A DNA stretch of 50,777 nt from Arthrobacter antibioticus (GCF_030063205.1 NZ_JASISQ010000008.1:87522-138298), one strand, 5' to 3'; shown: positions 17,365 to 26,149, counted from the stretch's first letter. A program made the numbers and translations. Notes: generated by a model not told the origin, from the letters alone.

Positions 17365-17856
17365 TCAGGGTTTGAAGTTAGCTGGTCCGCGTAGGGGCTC
17401 CAGTTGGTTCTTCTTCTCCGCTGGAAGTCGCACCAAGGTATTGCTAGGTTCATGGAAGAACGCCAGCACAGTTTCAGCTATGACGCATTTACTTTCAGTG
17501 ACCGGATCAAAAATGGCATAAGCCACTGTGAAACTTGCCCCCTTTATGGCACTGATCCACAACTGCACGCTCGCCGCAACGTTGCGGTAATTCAACGGGG
17601 CCAGATATTTAACCCTGTGCTCCACCACTAGTGCCTGCACACCGGCGGCCAGTTCGGAAAAGATGGGCATCTCCACATCAGTTCCAGGGAGCCCGGTTCC
17701 CGATGGAGGGCCAAAGGCATGCACCCTGGCCTCCTCGAGGATGCGCAGAACTTCTACGTTGTTGATGTGCCCATAGGCGTCCATGTCTCCCCAGCGCATG
17801 GGCACCGCCAGCGTGAGCCGCTGGCCGTCGTCGAACTTTTCCTGCACAACTTTCAT
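17365..17856 (-). CDS. Acyl-CoA thioesterase, 4HBT hotdog family
   Basis: This is a 163-residue single hotdog domain. RWGDMDAYGHINNVEVLRILEEARVHAF carries the family's catalytic Asp and the GHINN turn, followed by VVEHRVKYLAPLNYR. It probably hydrolyses acyl- or aryl-CoA in the cytoplasm; the acyl chain is unknown. An AGGAGAAAG ribosome binding site precedes the ATG. It converges with the RraA-like gene with only 9 bp between the stops. Confidence 0.9.
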   Translation of the reverse strand: MKVVQEKFDDGQRLTLAVPMRWGDMDAYGHINNVEVLRILEEARVHAFGPPSGTGLPGTDVEMPIFSELAAGVQALVVEHRVKYLAPLNYRNVAASVQLWISAIKGASFTVAYAIFDPVTESKCVIAETVLAFFHEPSNTLVRLPAEKKNQLEPLRGPANFKP

Positions 17857-17946
17857 TTCAATCCGCTTCTTTCTCCTGGCACATCTTTACTTCGGGCACG
17901 TCTTCTCTTCGGGCACGATAGCCAGTCATCACGCTGCCGTGCGGCC

Positions 17947-18603
17947 TCAGTCTGGTTCATGGGAAGGCCATTCACGGCTCAAGATGGCGTAGTGGCGGAG
18001 GGTAATCCATTCGCCTTTGCTCCAGTCAGCTTCCACAAATGTGGCCTCCAAGCGCATCCCCAGCCGGGTCATCAGGGATGCTGACTTTTCATTCCTGTCA
18101 TCGCAAATCCCCTCTACCCGGTGCCATCCAAAGTGGTTGAAGGCAAGGTCCAACGCTGCGGTACATGCAGCGAAGGCCACACCGCGACCTTGGACTGTGG
18201 GGCTGAAAACGAAACCGATTTCTCCCCGCCGCCAATTATCGCCATCCCACTTCAGCAGTACCTCTCCCACGATTTCAGGGGAAGATCCCAGCTCAACGGC
18301 CAGATCCAACCACTGTCCGGGGGTGGCAAAATCACGTTGGGCAACCATTGCATCAACCGTCAATTCGGTGTCGGCCAAGGACTGCGGAGGGTGCGGGAGA
18401 TATCTTGCCACTTCTGCCAGCGACCTATATGCGTTCACGGCCGGCGCATCCGCCACCGCGATGGGGCGGAGGCGGATGTCTTCCGCCCCGCAGTCTGCTG
18501 GCGCCTTGGCAGAGGATTTGGCAGGCGCTTTGGCAGGGACTTGAGCATGGAACGGATAGATCGGCTGTGCGGGGACGGGGACCTTTGAAGTCTCACAAGA
18601 CAT
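17947..18603 (-). CDS. GNAT-family N-acetyltransferase (RimJ/RimL type)
   Basis: The protein has 218 residues. After a 40-residue Lys/Ala/Pro-rich N-terminal tail (PAKAPAKSSAKAPA), the acetyltransferase domain begins at DIRLRPIAVADAPAV. It shows the acetyl-CoA loop region as IGFVFSPTVQGRGVAFAACTAALDLAF and the typical WHRVEGICDDRNEKSASLMTRLGMRLEA, which places it in Acetyltransf_3. The substrate may be a protein N-terminus or a small amine. The alternating tail is unusual and looks like a repeat expansion. The start at 18603 has both a weak AGGA and a TAGGAT hexamer upstream, so its mode of initiation is unclear. Confidence 0.9.
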   Translation of the reverse strand: MSCETSKVPVPAQPIYPFHAQVPAKAPAKSSAKAPADCGAEDIRLRPIAVADAPAVNAYRSLAEVARYLPHPPQSLADTELTVDAMVAQRDFATPGQWLDLAVELGSSPEIVGEVLLKWDGDNWRRGEIGFVFSPTVQGRGVAFAACTAALDLAFNHFGWHRVEGICDDRNEKSASLMTRLGMRLEATFVEADWSKGEWITLRHYAILSREWPSHEPD

Positions 18604-18609
18604 GTTCAG

Positions 18610-18615
18610 ATCCTA
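18610..18615 (-). promoter_or_regulatory. Possible -10 element of the GNAT gene
   Basis: TAGGAT lies 6 nt before the ATG at 18603. The same bases give AGGA, a possible ribosome binding site, so the call is ambiguous. Confidence 0.35.
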
Positions 18616-18723
18616 ATGGAATTCCCCCGTGTCAGGCCCGAACAGCATCTGCCAATAGATATATTGCCCTCCCCCACCCGCGTCCTGCTAGGTGTTCGAG
18701 CCGGCTGAACCGTTGGTCAGAGG

Positions 18724-18770
18724 TCGGTTCAGGCGCTAGTTCAGGCCCTAGTTCAGGCCCTAGTTCAGGA
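18724..18770 (+). repeat. 12-bp tandem repeat, about four copies
   Basis: Units of ctagttcaggcc repeat at 18736, 18748 and 18760 with a degenerate copy before them. The minus-strand frame encodes GPEL/APE units, but no gene is evident there. Confidence 0.85.
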
Positions 18771-18817
18771 GCCGCCTCAGGCGCTATCTCTCGCGGCAAA
18801 CAGTCAGACTCGTTCGA

Positions 18818-18823
18818 TAACAT
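18818..18823 (+). promoter_or_regulatory. -10 element, leaderless transcript of the 18830 gene
   Basis: TAACAT, 6 nt before the ATG at 18830; no ribosome binding site is present. Confidence 0.5.
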
Positions 18824-18829
18824 AGCTTC

Positions 18830-19294
18830 ATGCCTGCCGCTCCAACAACTCGCCGACGCGTGGAACTCATTCTGGTTCCACTCGTTTCCGCTTTTTGTAT
18901 GGCCTTCATCATCGGCGCAATAGTACTGGACCGCGACAGCGCCCCGTGCCCCTCTCCCACATGGGATAACAACCTCTCACTGTCATTGGTAAACAGCGGC
19001 AGCGTCAAGGCTGCAGCAGTCACTGCTTGTCCGGACGCGGATTGTGTCCCGACCTCTCCCACGTTCGCCAAGAGCTCTCTCGGAGACTCGCGCATCCTCA
19101 CCCAGCAAAGGGACGGATCGTGGCTGCTGGTCTTGGGTGCGCCACCTCCCACAGCTGTTAGTTTCAGGGTCTACGACCAAGACGGCAAGCTCTTGGCTAC
19201 CCAATCCACGGCACTGAACTGGACACGCGTGTCAGGCAACGAGCGCTGCGGCGGCAGGATGGCGAACATCAACGTGGCATTCGACGTCCCCTAG
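18830..19294 (+). CDS. Membrane-anchored small protein of unknown function
   Basis: The protein has 154 residues. After a basic start (TTRRRVELI), one transmembrane segment (LVPLVSAFCMAFIIGAIVL, about residues 14-33) should anchor an outer-facing domain of about 120 residues. That domain has four Cys (SAPCPSP, TACPDADC, ERCGGR), enough for two disulfides, and looks beta-rich (SVSFRVYDQDGKLLATQSTALNWT). I know no family name. It is a single gene flanked by genes on the other strand. Confidence 0.72.
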   Translation: MPAAPTTRRRVELILVPLVSAFCMAFIIGAIVLDRDSAPCPSPTWDNNLSLSLVNSGSVKAAAVTACPDADCVPTSPTFAKSSLGDSRILTQQRDGSWLLVLGAPPPTAVSFRVYDQDGKLLATQSTALNWTRVSGNERCGGRMANINVAFDVP

Positions 19295-19389
19295 AGTTGG
19301 CTTTCCCCAGGCGGCTCACTAGCGCGCTTCACCCAGTTGCGCGGCCCGTAAAGACTGTGGCGCACATCTTTTAGCTCACACCTTCTGGC

Positions 19390-19932
19390 TCACCAATTGT
19401 GTGGAGCCGGGTTGCGGGCGCTGGGCAGCGCATTGTTTGCCTGCCATTGGTGCACCCATGCTGGAAGCTGGAGACCCTGCGGCGGCAGCCCAAAGACCTC
19501 AAGCAGCTGTTCCATGGGGATGGGTCGTCCCTTACCTACAAAGCGCATCCACACGATGGACTGAGCGTAAATCTCGCCAGTTACCACCATTCGTTGCTCA
19601 AAATAGAAGCCCCGCTCATCGGTGCCGATAATCCGCGTCTCCATGGAGTATTTTTGCCACAGTTGCAGCGACTTTCTAAAAGATATAGTTTCCGCCCCTG
19701 ATACGGGACTCCAGCCCCGGCGCAGCATTTTCTTCCATGCCCCGCTGCGGACTATCAGATCCATACGGCCCAAATCCATCAGGGAGAAGTACATACCGTT
19801 GTTCAGTTGACGCGCTACATCTATGTCGCTTGGCCATACACGCATGGGCACGCTCGAGTTACCCCACAGTGTCGCGGCAGGTCTGCGCCATGAACAGAAA
19901 ATATGAAAGAGAGTACGCAATAAGAGGTGCAT
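19390..19932 (-). CDS. THEM6-like thioesterase family protein
   Basis: This 180-residue hotdog-fold protein is of the THEM6/4HBT_2 type. VWPSDIDVARQLNNGMYFSLMDLGRMDLIVRSGAWKKML is the family's core helix region, followed by ISFRKSLQLWQKYSMETRIIGTDERGFYFEQRMV. It probably hydrolyses acyl-CoA. No ribosome binding site is visible; a TAACAT -10 lies 6 nt upstream and is part of a palindrome, so it is likely repressed by a DNA-binding regulator, perhaps one sensing an acyl-CoA. It is transcribed alone, just downstream of the DUF456 gene. Confidence 0.85.
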   Translation of the reverse strand: MHLLLRTLFHIFCSWRRPAATLWGNSSVPMRVWPSDIDVARQLNNGMYFSLMDLGRMDLIVRSGAWKKMLRRGWSPVSGAETISFRKSLQLWQKYSMETRIIGTDERGFYFEQRMVVTGEIYAQSIVWMRFVGKGRPIPMEQLLEVFGLPPQGLQLPAWVHQWQANNALPSARNPAPHNW

Positions 19933-19938
19933 GACTAC

Positions 19939-19958
19939 ATGTTACTTGCTAGTAACAT
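19939..19958 (-). promoter_or_regulatory. Operator palindrome overlapping the -10 of the thioesterase gene
   Basis: ATGTTACT-TGCT-AGTAACAT has perfect 8-bp arms (19939-19946, 19951-19958). On the minus strand its last six bases are TAACAT, 6 nt before the thioesterase ATG. This is the layout of a TetR- or GntR-type repressor site. The regulator is not in the window. Confidence 0.65.
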
Positions 19959-19976
19959 AATGCAGCTTGAGCATGT

Positions 19977-20477
19977 CTACCTGTTTACAAAGTAAATCAA
20001 AACCCCTGTGACCCACGTGCCTGCGGCCATGGCCGCAAAGCCAAATTCTGCCAGTATCCCCAGCCCCATGGCCCTCAAAGCTGCAAGGGATGAAGAGATA
20101 GCGGGTCCCACTTCTTTCTTTCGAGCAAATTCCGAGAGAAACAGGCCCAGAACAAAGCCCACCAGCAAGCCCACCACTGGAATTACAAAGAAACCTACAA
20201 CGCCCAAAACCACGCCGATCAACACAGACCGCCCAGGTATGGAGCGTTCCTTCATGACGCGGCCCGTCAGCACAGTACTCGAGACCATGCCCGCCGCAAC
20301 AAGCAGTAAGCCGATACCAAAAATAACCCATCCCAGCGGAGACCCCAACACCAGCGCCCAAACGAACAGGCTGACGGCGATCAATATGCTGCCAGGAAGC
20401 ACGGGAATGATAATGCCCGCGGCCCCAACCGCTATTGCCAATCCGCAAATAATTGTCCAAATAATCTGAGCGTCCAT
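19977..20477 (-). CDS. DUF456 family membrane protein
   Basis: The protein has 166 residues with four or five transmembrane segments (IICGLAIAVGAAGIIIPVLPG, VSLFVWALVLG, WVIFGIGLLLVAAGMV, VLGVVGFFVIPVVGLLVGFVLGLFL, MGLGILAEFGFAAMAAGTWVTGVLIYF). GIIIPVLPGSILI and the glycine-rich VVGLLVGFVLGLFLSE match DUF456 (PF04306). Function is unknown; these are small inner-membrane proteins. The ATG has only a distant GGGA, about 10 nt upstream. Confidence 0.88.
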   Translation of the reverse strand: MDAQIIWTIICGLAIAVGAAGIIIPVLPGSILIAVSLFVWALVLGSPLGWVIFGIGLLLVAAGMVSSTVLTGRVMKERSIPGRSVLIGVVLGVVGFFVIPVVGLLVGFVLGLFLSEFARKKEVGPAISSSLAALRAMGLGILAEFGFAAMAAGTWVTGVLIYFVNR

Positions 20478-20770
20478 CCTGCAATGATCCCATTTATTTC
20501 CTGCGGCTTACTGCTTTGGTGAAGGTGGCTCCCTCTGCGCCAAATCCCTTTGCGCGCTTTTCTTGCGGGCTTCCAACGCTTGGTGCTGCTGATGGGGGGC
20601 GACGGCGGTTCTTGCGTTGTGGGGGTGGGTGCGGGTCGGGTTTCGGCTTGTGTTTTGGTTTGTGTTTCGGCTTGTGTAGCTGAGGCGTGGTGGGGTCTGA
20701 GTAGATATTGCTTAGAATGTTTCTTCTAGGAACTATAGCGTTTCGGTTACGACGGGCGTAGACTTGTGGT
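20478..20770. other. Divergent region of 293 bp between DUF456 and DUF222 genes
   Basis: The minus strand has an open frame ending at 20494 that encodes a Lys/His/Pro repeat tail (HKPKHKPKHKPK), from a GT-rich repeat at about 20640-20690. It resembles the basic tails of DUF222/HNH proteins and may be the remnant of one, but I see no domain. The DUF222 -10 lies at the right end. Confidence 0.35.
20759..20764 (+). promoter_or_regulatory. -10 element, leaderless DUF222/HNH transcript
   Basis: TAGACT, 6 nt before the ATG at 20771; no ribosome binding site is present. Confidence 0.6.
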
Positions 20771-22996
20771 ATGAGTATTCCGGTGATGGCCCCCGGAGAA
20801 CGGGGCGAGGAAGCCACACAGGATGTGGCCGCACTCCTTGGTGCGATAGCCGCTCTTCCCTCTATTGAACCCTTCGGCACTGACAATCCATCCTTGGCAG
20901 GATTACCGCCACTGATTGGCTTTCCCCCGCCACAACCGGAGCCGCCCTCTCAGTTATGTGTGGTGCGTGGTGTTCATGATGGTGCTATCGGCGCTCTGGC
21001 GGTAGTGAAGCGTTTAGAAGACGCTACCGCGGCGTGTAAAGCGGCCCTGTTGGGACGATTAATGGGTGCGGTAGAAGTAGAACGAGTTTTAGTTGATCTA
21101 GACCGGAACCAATCATCACTAGCGCAAAGTAGTGCCGTGTTGGAAGCAGCTTTGGTCTTAGGGATCCCTGAACGAACAGCTGCCGCACTCACGCATCACT
21201 GCGTGGAGGTTCTAAAACACCCAGTCACTTTCAAGGCTTTACAAGCAGGGGTTTTATCTTGGCGGCACGCATGCACGATCGCTGATGAGATCACCACGGT
21301 CAAAGAGAGCAGTGGCATCAGTGCCCCTGAAGTCGCCGCTTTCCAGACCCGATTGCTGTGCTTAGCACCCGGGGCTACCGCATCAGTGTTTGCCGCCAAA
21401 GCCCGCCGGGCCCGTGAGTCAACATTCCCAGATACCCTCACCACCGCCACCAAGGAAGCCTTCACACGGCGTAAAATGTTCTGCGAAGAAGGCCGCGACG
21501 GGATGTCCTGGCTAAGCCTGCATCTACCCACCCTGGCCGCAGCAGGAATCATGACGCACTGCACCCGCACAGCACGAGCCATCAAAAACCACACCAACAC
21601 CCACCCCACACCACACCCTAACCCCGGCCCCGGCCCCAGTTTTGGGAATGGGGCCGGTTCAGGTGCTGGGAATGGGTTTGGGGGAGATCGTGGGGAATAC
21701 AGAACACTAGATCAACTTCGTGTTGACGTTGCTGCACTACTACTGATGGGCCAAGAACTACCCACCAACAACTACACCAAGACCGGCAGTAACAACGCCA
21801 GCACCAGCAAGACCAGCACCAGCGCTCCAGAGCACAACGACGATCGCAGCAACGCTCCTGAGAGTAGTTTCGGGGGATCTAGCTCGGGCTTTGGGGTGAG
21901 GTTGGTTGATCCGGAGCCTATCTGGACACACACAGACCCTGACCCCAAAGACCGTGATGCCACAGGCGGTGGTGCCATAGGTGGTGACGTGCGTGAATCC
22001 TGCCCTGGACGTGAGGCTGACTCCCTGCATAATCCAGGTAACCCGATTCAGGGGTACCTCCCTGTTCAAGAGCGCCCCGCGGCTGAGAAGGGGGCTGGGA
22101 AGGGATTAGGTGGTGAGGGCAGTGCGGTGGATGATGCGCACCCTACCCTTGCCCAGGACGTCGCTGGCGATAGTGGTGTAGCTGCTGGAGTAGATGTTGG
22201 GGTGGATGTTCTGGTGATGGGGGAGTTAGTGGGGGATGGTTCAGGTTTCGTCAATGGGGTCATTGACGGGATCGTGGAAGATCAGCAACAAGAATACTTA
22301 GACCAGCTTCACGCACTGGCGCAGGGGAAAGTCATTACGGATCCGCCGCTACCAAAGGCATTGATTCTCCTGAAGGTTCCTTTCCTGGGCTTGTTAGGGA
22401 TAACTGATGAGCCCGCGGAGCTTGTGGGTATCGGCACCGGTCCGGTACCAGAAGAAATCGCAAGGAAACTCATGGCAGCCTCACACACGTTCCTACGCGT
22501 GCTCACCGATCCGATCAGTGGGGAAGCGTTAGCGTTGAACCCGGACCGGTACACACTTAGCAACGCTGAAAAAGCTGTGCTGCAAGCCCTGACTGGGGGT
22601 TGTTACATCCCTAATTGTCCTTATCCAGTGATGGACACTGAGCTGGATCACCTGAACGCGTGGGAACACGGGGGGACCACGGCCATGACTAATCTTCGCC
22701 CTGCCTGCGCACGTCACCACCGCCTCAAGCACTTCAAGGACGATAAAGACCGCCACGGTAACTACCGCCGCTATCAAGAACCACACCGGCAAAACATTCG
22801 TCTTCGTGGCTGGACCCCTCAACCCACCCCCGACGGACGCATCGGCTGGATCACCCCATCAGGGAACTACCAAAAACCCCAACATCAAGAACCCCAACGC
22901 ACCCAATACCCCACCTGGCTCAAAAAACACATCAACCACACCCTCAACCCACCAAAAGAAAACACCACCAAACACCCCAAAAAACGCCACAAGTAG
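20771..22996 (+). CDS. DUF222 domain protein with C-terminal HNH endonuclease motif (13E12 family)
   Basis: This is a 741-residue member of the abundant actinobacterial DUF222/13E12 repeat family. The DUF222 part covers about 40-330 (GAIGALAVVKRLEDATAACKAALLGRLMGAV, ERTAAALTHHCVEVLKHPVTFKALQAGVLSWRHACTIADE). The HNH part near 610-660 shows CYIPNCPYPVMDTELDHLNAWEHGGTTAMTNLRPACARHHRLKH, with the Cys pair, DH, N and HH all kept. A Lys/Asn-rich tail follows. Between the two domains lies about 200 residues of Gly/Ser/Asn/Val-rich low-complexity sequence. The family's role is not established; stand-alone copies are common and need not be mobile. A leaderless start is likely. Confidence 0.9.
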   Translation: MSIPVMAPGERGEEATQDVAALLGAIAALPSIEPFGTDNPSLAGLPPLIGFPPPQPEPPSQLCVVRGVHDGAIGALAVVKRLEDATAACKAALLGRLMGAVEVERVLVDLDRNQSSLAQSSAVLEAALVLGIPERTAAALTHHCVEVLKHPVTFKALQAGVLSWRHACTIADEITTVKESSGISAPEVAAFQTRLLCLAPGATASVFAAKARRARESTFPDTLTTATKEAFTRRKMFCEEGRDGMSWLSLHLPTLAAAGIMTHCTRTARAIKNHTNTHPTPHPNPGPGPSFGNGAGSGAGNGFGGDRGEYRTLDQLRVDVAALLLMGQELPTNNYTKTGSNNASTSKTSTSAPEHNDDRSNAPESSFGGSSSGFGVRLVDPEPIWTHTDPDPKDRDATGGGAIGGDVRESCPGREADSLHNPGNPIQGYLPVQERPAAEKGAGKGLGGEGSAVDDAHPTLAQDVAGDSGVAAGVDVGVDVLVMGELVGDGSGFVNGVIDGIVEDQQQEYLDQLHALAQGKVITDPPLPKALILLKVPFLGLLGITDEPAELVGIGTGPVPEEIARKLMAASHTFLRVLTDPISGEALALNPDRYTLSNAEKAVLQALTGGCYIPNCPYPVMDTELDHLNAWEHGGTTAMTNLRPACARHHRLKHFKDDKDRHGNYRRYQEPHRQNIRLRGWTPQPTPDGRIGWITPSGNYQKPQHQEPQRTQYPTWLKKHINHTLNPPKENTTKHPKKRHK

Positions 22997-23040
22997 CCAC
23001 GTCGGCGTTAACAATGCACGGGAGTGAAGTACCTGCGGCC

Positions 23041-23046
23041 TAGACT
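23041..23046 (+). promoter_or_regulatory. -10 element, leaderless DUF2079 transcript
   Basis: TAGACT, 6 nt before the GTG at 23053. It is the same hexamer and spacing as for the DUF222 gene. Confidence 0.6.
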
Positions 23047-23052
23047 TTCTGT

Positions 23053-24477
23053 GTGACCACACTGCAAAAGAACATCCCCCCAGCAGGTGCCCGCTCTGCC
23101 TCAGCCTTTCTGCGGCGACCTACAGCTTTTGCCCGCTCGGCCACGCACCCCATCATCCTTTCCAGTTTGGTGGGCATGCTTTCTCTCACCGTGTATTCAA
23201 TATTCTCCTGGCTGCAATGGCGGGGCTTCACCATCCGTTCGTGGGATCTGGGTATCTTCACTCAATTGGCCAAGGCGTACGCGAACTTCAGGCCGCCCAT
23301 CGTGAGCCTCAAGGGCGAGGGTTACAACCTACTAGGCGATCACTTCCACCCCCTCCTCGTCCTTCTTGCACCCGTTTATCGCCTATTCCCTAGCGCCTAT
23401 ACATTGCTCGTGATACAAAACGTATTGCTGGCCCTCTCCGTCCTGATTGTGTGCCACTACGCAATCAGGCGGCTAGGAAAACTCCCCGGCGTGTGCATCG
23501 GGATCGGCTACGCGCTGAGCTGGGGACTGGCATCAGCGGTCGATTCCCAGTTCCACGAGGTTGCTTTCGCGGTCCCGTTGCTGGCACTCTCACTAGTTGC
23601 CCTACTTGACGAGCGGTGGCGATCTGTATGGATCTGGGCGTCCCTGCTTGTGTTTGTCAAAGAAGATCTGGGTCTGACAGTGTTTGTTATCGGCCTTGTC
23701 ATGGCATGGCGCGCCCGGACCGCAGCAGGCCTATGGCTCGCCCTCTGGGGTGTTGCTTGGTTTGTGCTCGCAACCAAGGTCATCTTGCCGGCCATGAACC
23801 CCGGGGACCAGTGGGCGTATCAAAGCCAGCTGAATATCAATGGGTTACTCCGCGACCCGGGCTCACTTTTCCACCCGGACAAGGTCACAACAGTTCTGCT
23901 GCTTCTGCTCATCACAGCCGGACTCGCCCTACTATCTCCCTTGATATTGATCGTCCTACCCACCTTGGCATGGCGCTTCCTCTCGGACCTGCCCGTTTAT
24001 TGGGGCCAGGAATGGCAGTACAGCGCGGTGCTCATGCCGATTGTTTTCTGCGCTGCCATTGATGCGCTCTCGCGCCGAAAACTACTCAATTCTATTCGGC
24101 TAAGACAACTTGCAGGCATAAGTATTCTGCTGGTTTCCATTGTACTGACGAGCCAATATGCGTTTGGGAAACTGGCTCATCCAGATAAGAACTTCCCGCT
24201 CACCACAGCGTCATCTTCACAGAGGGCCTTGGCGGCAGTGCCCGACGGCGTGAGCGTCGAGACAGATATCTCACTGATGAGTTACCTGACCGACCGAACC
24301 GAAGTTTATTGGATCGGCAATAAGAATCCGGCTCCAGATTACGTACTGATTGATGTCTCCGGGCGCTCCGACATTACTCCTACAACCGCGGCCACTGAGG
24401 CCGAACAGCGCTTCCCTGGCACCCGTTTCATCACCGTCTTTGCAGACGCACGTTATCAAGTGGTTCAACGCCAGTAG
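23053..24477 (+). CDS. DUF2079 family multi-pass membrane protein
   Basis: The protein has 474 residues with about ten transmembrane helices. The DUF2079 (PF09852) signature is clear: WDLGIFTQLAKAYANFRPPIVSLKGEGYNLLGDHFHPLLVLLAPVYRLFPSAYTLLVIQ, followed by DSQFHEVAFAVPLLALSLVALL and VFVKEDLGLTVFVIG. The fold is that of GT-C-like membrane proteins, so it may use a lipid-linked sugar, but no activity is known. The GTG start lacks a ribosome binding site and follows TAGACT by 6 nt. Confidence 0.9.
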   Translation: MTTLQKNIPPAGARSASAFLRRPTAFARSATHPIILSSLVGMLSLTVYSIFSWLQWRGFTIRSWDLGIFTQLAKAYANFRPPIVSLKGEGYNLLGDHFHPLLVLLAPVYRLFPSAYTLLVIQNVLLALSVLIVCHYAIRRLGKLPGVCIGIGYALSWGLASAVDSQFHEVAFAVPLLALSLVALLDERWRSVWIWASLLVFVKEDLGLTVFVIGLVMAWRARTAAGLWLALWGVAWFVLATKVILPAMNPGDQWAYQSQLNINGLLRDPGSLFHPDKVTTVLLLLLITAGLALLSPLILIVLPTLAWRFLSDLPVYWGQEWQYSAVLMPIVFCAAIDALSRRKLLNSIRLRQLAGISILLVSIVLTSQYAFGKLAHPDKNFPLTTASSSQRALAAVPDGVSVETDISLMSYLTDRTEVYWIGNKNPAPDYVLIDVSGRSDITPTTAATEAEQRFPGTRFITVFADARYQVVQRQ

Positions 24478-24820
24478 AGCAGAGTTACCACCTTCGTGGC
24501 AGCACCGCTGATTCTCAGATAGTGGCTAGCGTCTTCCGTGCGGTATCAATAAGCTCACCGCAGGAGCGCTTGTAGGTCCCGGGCTCGTAGGTTCCAGCTT
24601 CTAGGCCTTGGGGTTGAGAATCTGCTCGAACGAGTGGACTTTCTCTCACTCATCCGCAATTCCGTGCATAGTGCTGTGCGCTTAAGAACTCCATAAACCC
24701 CCGGCCAATTTAGAATATAAACAGCCTCAAACTGAGGGTGGTCCGAATAGGCACTGACCGTCGTTTCCGGCGCCGCAGAGCCCAAAGTTCCACCAACTGG
24801 ATCGGCGAGGATTCAGTGCC
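24478..24820. other. 343-bp region without a firm gene
   Basis: The minus strand carries a short frame 24515-24649 (GTG start, 44 residues) whose end reads EAGTYEPGTYKRSCGELIDTARK, protein-like but unrecognised. It could be a gene remnant. Other frames are broken by stops. No clear promoter, terminator or repeat was seen. Confidence 0.3.
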
Positions 24821-26131
24821 CTAATCGACGCTCTTTATCTTCACCACGAAAACAGCACCCAAAAGTCCGATGACAGCTGCTACAACATAGAGCGTCACGT
24901 AGCCACCGAAAATTGTGACAAGCGGCCAAGCAATAATCGGCGCAATGACCTGTGGCAGAGAATTCGCCACGTTGATCACTCCCATATCTTTGCCCCGACT
25001 GGTTGCCGACGGCAGAACCTGCGTAAGAAGTGCGAAGTCAACAGCCAAGTAAACTCCGTAACCAATCCCTAGGACAGCAGCTCCCACCAGTGCACCGGCC
25101 CACGTTGGGAAGAACGCCAAGATCAGCGCAGCTAAGGCGATGATGGCTGACGATGCGATGACGAATGGTTTACGTTTGCCCACCCTGTCTGTCCACCGTC
25201 CACCAATGACCGCAGTGATTAACGTCAGGACGGCGTAGACACCGGTGAGTATCAAAACACCGAATTCCGGGTTCTCAAAACCCACAGCATCGGTCAGGAA
25301 GAAGAGTAGATACAAAGTCACCAAATGATTGCCCACATTGACCAGGAATCTGGTGATCCACGCCCACGCAAAATCAGGGTACCGCTGCGGGGAGATCCAA
25401 AAGCCCTTGATAAAATTCGGCCATGTGAAGGGTGGTTTGTCCCGCGCATCAAGCACTTGATCGTTTGCCAAGAACAAGTAAGGAACCATGCCAACCAACA
25501 GGGCCACAGCGCAAATAATGAATCCAAGCGAGAAATTCCCTGCCACTCCTGCAGCAATGGCGGCGCCCACAAGGATTCCCACCACGGTGCCCATCGAAGC
25601 GAGCCCGCCAATGGTGCCGCGCTGTCGCACCGGAACTTGGTCTGGAATGGCGGCCGTCGTGGCCGCGAGCGCACCGTTTGCACCCAATTGAACAACGCAC
25701 CAAAGTAATGTCATGGCGGCAATGCTCGGTGCCCCAGCCAGACCTAACAATCCAATGATTCCCAACAGGGCTCCGATGAACACCCATGGAACCCGCCGGC
25801 CAAACCGTGAGGTTGTTCTGTCGCTGAACGTACCAAAAAGTGGGTTGGCAACAAGTGACACAGCAGCCCCGGCACCTGTCACCAGCGCTAGAATGCCTTC
25901 CTTGTCAGCTTCGCTGAAATCTGCAGCCTGTTGTCCAAGCAATACCTGTATAGGACCAAAGAATGCTGCATTGATGCCTACATTGACCAGCACTATGGAG
26001 GCAGTCCACCGGTGTTTTACATTGCTAGTTGGCTCAGCCAAGGCCGTATTACCGGGCCCCTGTTGAGGGAGACCCTCGGTATGTTTGTACTTCACGGTGA
26101 CTTCAGCCTTCCCCGTCTGGTGCCTTGTCAC
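24821..26131 (-). CDS. MFS transporter (sugar-transporter-like)
   Basis: The protein has 436 residues with 12 predicted transmembrane helices. The loop between helices 2 and 3 carries NPLFGTFSDRTTSRFGRRVPW, the MFS signature (GxxSDRxxxRxGRR). The second half repeats it as VIGGRWTDRVGKRKPF. Similarity in layout to sugar-cation symporters of actinobacteria suggests sugar or polyol uptake, which fits the dehydrogenase 18 bp upstream in the same operon. The GTG start at 26131 has GAGGCGG about 8 nt upstream. The soluble first 40 residues are not conserved in the family. Confidence 0.88.
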   Translation of the reverse strand: MTRHQTGKAEVTVKYKHTEGLPQQGPGNTALAEPTSNVKHRWTASIVLVNVGINAAFFGPIQVLLGQQAADFSEADKEGILALVTGAGAAVSLVANPLFGTFSDRTTSRFGRRVPWVFIGALLGIIGLLGLAGAPSIAAMTLLWCVVQLGANGALAATTAAIPDQVPVRQRGTIGGLASMGTVVGILVGAAIAAGVAGNFSLGFIICAVALLVGMVPYLFLANDQVLDARDKPPFTWPNFIKGFWISPQRYPDFAWAWITRFLVNVGNHLVTLYLLFFLTDAVGFENPEFGVLILTGVYAVLTLITAVIGGRWTDRVGKRKPFVIASSAIIALAALILAFFPTWAGALVGAAVLGIGYGVYLAVDFALLTQVLPSATSRGKDMGVINVANSLPQVIAPIIAWPLVTIFGGYVTLYVVAAVIGLLGAVFVVKIKSVD

Positions 26132-26149
26132 ACCAGTATCCGCCTCAGC

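Noticed and set aside
18632-18823. 63-codon minus-strand frame with GPEL repeats
   Set aside because: It arises from the 12-bp tandem repeat, has no ribosome binding site or domain, and overlaps the -10 of the next gene.
20494-20886. 130-codon minus-strand frame upstream of the DUF456 gene
   Set aside because: Half is antisense to the DUF222 gene and the rest a Lys/His/Pro repeat; at best a remnant tail.
20771-22996. Mobile intron or homing endonuclease from the HNH motif
   Set aside because: DUF222 proteins are stand-alone and there is no interrupted host gene or terminal repeat.
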